From NCBI GenBank assembly GCA_001566295.1, contig KQ964263.1, forward strand, positions 372,001 to 436,000: a stretch of DNA of 64,000 nucleotides. The letters are read 5' to 3'. Position 1 is the first letter of the stretch, and each line of letters starts with the position of its first letter. The translations under genes and the position numbers were made by a program. The notes under the pieces were generated by a model. It worked only from the letters and a program-made list of their open reading frames with translations. It ran no database searches and had not been told where the DNA came from. Below, one piece after another: positions 62,045-64,000 of this stretch. Source of the stretch: Microdochium bolleyi. Lineage: Eukaryota > Ascomycota > Sordariomycetes > Xylariales > Microdochiaceae.

Positions 62045-64000
62045 TCAGCCCCAGACCCCTGAAAACCATTCGCCCAAGGCAACAAGACCATGGCAGAGAA
62101 TAAGACCTCCTACCAGTGCTGCCACAGAGCAGCCCTTGATCAACCACCAACAAAAAGTCCAGCATGTCGAAAAAGGCGATGAAATACAGCGCCCCAAAAA
62201 ACCTACGCTGATCCCACAAGCATGAAACGCGACAAGGGGCATGGACAGTACCAGCAACAACACACTCGCCAGTCCGTTGCACAAACGTGCTATGAAGGAT
62301 GCCGGCTTAGTCCACACCCAATGAACTACCGATGACGGGGCATGCCAAAGGCGGATCGATTCCTCTCGGAACTCGAGGCCATATGCTCCGAGGTGCTCCA
62401 TGGTTGTTGCATTGCCGGTGGCACCGTGCTTCCGCAGCTCTCGAAGAATCCCACCCTGTCTCCAACTCTTTGCGATGGCCATATCGAGGGGCGTCAAGCC
62501 TTTAGCACATTTCGGATTGACCGCCGCGCCATGTCGCAAGAGACGTGTGACAGCGGGACCGCGGCCGAAATGCACCGCTTTGTGCAAGGGTGTGCGTCCT
62601 TCTGGGTCAGCATCGTCGATGTGCTTCTTACTCAAGCTGAGAAAGACGTGCAGCTGGTCGTCGTCACTGCTCGCAGCCTGTCGCAGCAGCTTGCCGGTGA
62701 CTCGAGGCTTCAACCCCTTGGCAAGAAGGAACGCCACCATGCTCGACTTGTTTGTCTTGCCGCTCTCTGGCATGAGCTGCCACCCTGCTTTTGACCATTC
62801 TGCTGCGTAGTTGACACAATCTGCGCTGCGATTGGGATTCGCGGTGTACCACTGGTCGAAATCTATCCTTGCACCCCTGCCCAGCAGCATGTCGACGATC
62901 TCGAGCTGATTAGACACGGCGGCGTGCCAAGCAAGAGTGCATCCACATCTAAGTGTCGTATCTACAGGGACCACCTGATGGTCCAGGAGGATTTCAAGCA
63001 TGGCAGTGCTGCCGCCATCACACGCAGCTGCAAGAGCATCTACGAACGTGGTCGACGGTAGGGGCAAGATGCCCTCTGCGCTCGAACGCTTGGATTCCGA
63101 GAGAAAGAAGCGCACCATGGGCATATCTGCGTGCAATATTGCGTAGAGAAGAGGTGTACCATGGTCTGGGTGCTCCACGTCCAGTCTCAGTCCTCGGCGT
63201 ACAAGAGCTTGGACGACCGGCAAGTTTCGCTGATGGATCGCCCACCACAGCACGGGCTGCCCCATATCTATCGTCGACAAGGTGACCATGCCATCTTCTT
63301 GCGAAGTAGTCACACTGGCCGAGGTTAGGAAGGTCCATATGTCCTCTGCGGCGCTCGCAGCAATGGTCTTCGCCATACCCTCCGGGCCAAAATGACTCTG
63401 GACCACGCTCAGATACTCAGACCCTTGTTGATGATGCTCCATCAGGTATGCCAGCAGTGTGTCTGGGCACGGCTCGCGAGGAAAGCGCTGCTGGAAGATG
63501 GCGGTCATGACGCCGCAAGCGTTCGGGGAGTGTTGCACGGCAGCAAGCAACAGCGGGTTTGCAATGAGTTGCCAGTTGCCGGTGTCGATGAAACCACGGA
63601 GCATCTCGGGTCCATCTGCACTGTAGCTCTCGGCAACCGCAGTGATGACTTCGCGGGGCATCCTGAGCGCAGAGTCTGGTCTACGGAAGGACCTGTACAG
63701 CAGCGCCCAGGACCTGGCGGCTGGCAACGAATTGTGTCCAACCTCGACCTTGTGAGCCTGACCTCCTCTGAGCTGCTCACGTCTCGCCATAATCTCCCGA
63801 ATCGTCCTCCCCTGTTGTGAGTTCTGCGATATGGCCAGGGCCAATCCCTCCCAGGGCTTTTGCAGATGGCCCATATTCAGGAGGAGCTGGATCATCTCCG
63901 CCCCATGAATATCATTCCGCGCGGCATCCTCCACTACTGATGGCGTGACTGCAAAGTACTGATGCCTTCTCGTGAGCATGAAGTCCACCCCCTCAAGCGC
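62045..64000 (-). CDS. Ankyrin-repeat protein with C-terminal membrane segments, N-terminal part outside the window
   Basis: The frame is open from the stop at 62045 to the window edge (about 650 residues) and has no convincing start, so the protein continues beyond. At the edge, YFAVTPSVVEDAARND and AEMIQLLLNMG match the VTPxVVxAAA repeats that follow STAND/NLR or ankyrin parts in large fungal proteins. Ankyrin repeats include HGTPLLYAILHADMPMVRFF, GCTLAWHAAVSNQLEIVDML and GRTPLHKAVHFGRGPAVTRL. After them come at least three hydrophobic segments (LCNGLASVLLLVLSMPLVAF, CWTFCWWLIKGCSVAALVGG, LILCHGLVAL). This is unusual for soluble ankyrin receptors and suggests membrane anchoring. Whether an N-terminal NACHT or effector domain exists cannot be seen. 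Confidence 0.75.
   Translation of the reverse strand, partial: ALEGVDFMLTRRHQYFAVTPSVVEDAARNDIHGAEMIQLLLNMGHLQKPWEGLALAISQNSQQGRTIREIMARREQLRGGQAHKVEVGHNSLPAARSWALLYRSFRRPDSALRMPREVITAVAESYSADGPEMLRGFIDTGNWQLIANPLLLAAVQHSPNACGVMTAIFQQRFPREPCPDTLLAYLMEHHQQGSEYLSVVQSHFGPEGMAKTIAASAAEDIWTFLTSASVTTSQEDGMVTLSTIDMGQPVLWWAIHQRNLPVVQALVRRGLRLDVEHPDHGTPLLYAILHADMPMVRFFLSESKRSSAEGILPLPSTTFVDALAAACDGGSTAMLEILLDHQVVPVDTTLRCGCTLAWHAAVSNQLEIVDMLLGRGARIDFDQWYTANPNRSADCVNYAAEWSKAGWQLMPESGKTNKSSMVAFLLAKGLKPRVTGKLLRQAASSDDDQLHVFLSLSKKHIDDADPEGRTPLHKAVHFGRGPAVTRLLRHGAAVNPKCAKGLTPLDMAIAKSWRQGGILRELRKHGATGNATTMEHLGAYGLEFREESIRLWHAPSSVVHWVWTKPASFIARLCNGLASVLLLVLSMPLVAFHACGISVGFLGRCISSPFSTCWTFCWWLIKGCSVAALVGGLILCHGLVALGEWFSGVWG

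Noticed and set aside
1..64000. tRNA, rRNA genes and CRISPR arrays
   Set aside because: I looked for tRNA-like arms and regularly spaced repeats and saw none; the genome type is eukaryotic, so CRISPR is not expected.

Overview
The window looks like chromosomal DNA of a filamentous ascomycete (Pezizomycotina, most likely Sordariomycetes; the class is an inference). Evidence: GC-rich coding sequence, short introns (49 to about 85 nt, one of 447 nt) with GT...AG ends and CTRAC-type branch points, monocistronic genes on both strands, and lineage-typical families (Clr5, fungal rhodopsin, zinc-finger-less transcription-factor-like proteins, F-box/ankyrin proteins, small secreted proteins, OTT_1508-like deaminase). 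Gene models were built by hand from reading frame, splice sites and family motifs; every intron proposed keeps the frame. Layout: 0-10 kb carries the N-terminal part of an M16 metallopeptidase and then, all on the minus strand, four predicted secreted proteins (an unknown 281-aa protein, a cysteine-rich PAN/Apple-like protein, a cyanovirin-N-like lectin, an Alt a 1/hypersensitive-response-inducer-like protein) and a T5orf172-type protein. 10-17 kb holds a TF-like gene and a convergent F-box gene whose ends overlap. 17.5-18.9 kb is a complete but dead Tc1/mariner element with 28-bp inverted repeats and a TA duplication, ending 170 bp before a multi-pass membrane protein gene. 20-28 kb contains a Clr5/ankyrin gene (1,101 aa) flanked by two small single-span membrane proteins with similar N-termini and an ankyrin-like relic. 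30.4-35.3 kb carries a divergent amidoligase / AIG2-type gamma-glutamyl cyclotransferase pair, a gene partnership described for fungi in the Pfam Amidoligase_2 entry, with an OTT_1508-like deaminase convergent to the cyclotransferase. A five-exon rhodopsin-like membrane protein (35.8-37.4 kb) and a type I membrane protein (41-42.2 kb) follow. 42.5-47 kb holds two tandem F-box/ankyrin paralogs. 47-52.7 kb is gene-poor and rich in simple repeats. 52.7-60.5 kb is a plus-strand metabolic run: cytochrome-b5-fused sphingolipid delta-8 desaturase, cytochrome P450, TauD-type dioxygenase. The window ends with a second TF-like gene and the 3' portion of an ankyrin protein with C-terminal membrane segments. 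The most interesting parts are the amidoligase/cyclotransferase/deaminase locus, which may be a small peptide- or amide-modifying system; the Clr5-ankyrin gene with its two look-alike membrane mini-proteins, which resembles a receptor/effector arrangement; and the secreted-protein run at the left edge. All functional statements are homology-by-eye; no searches were run.
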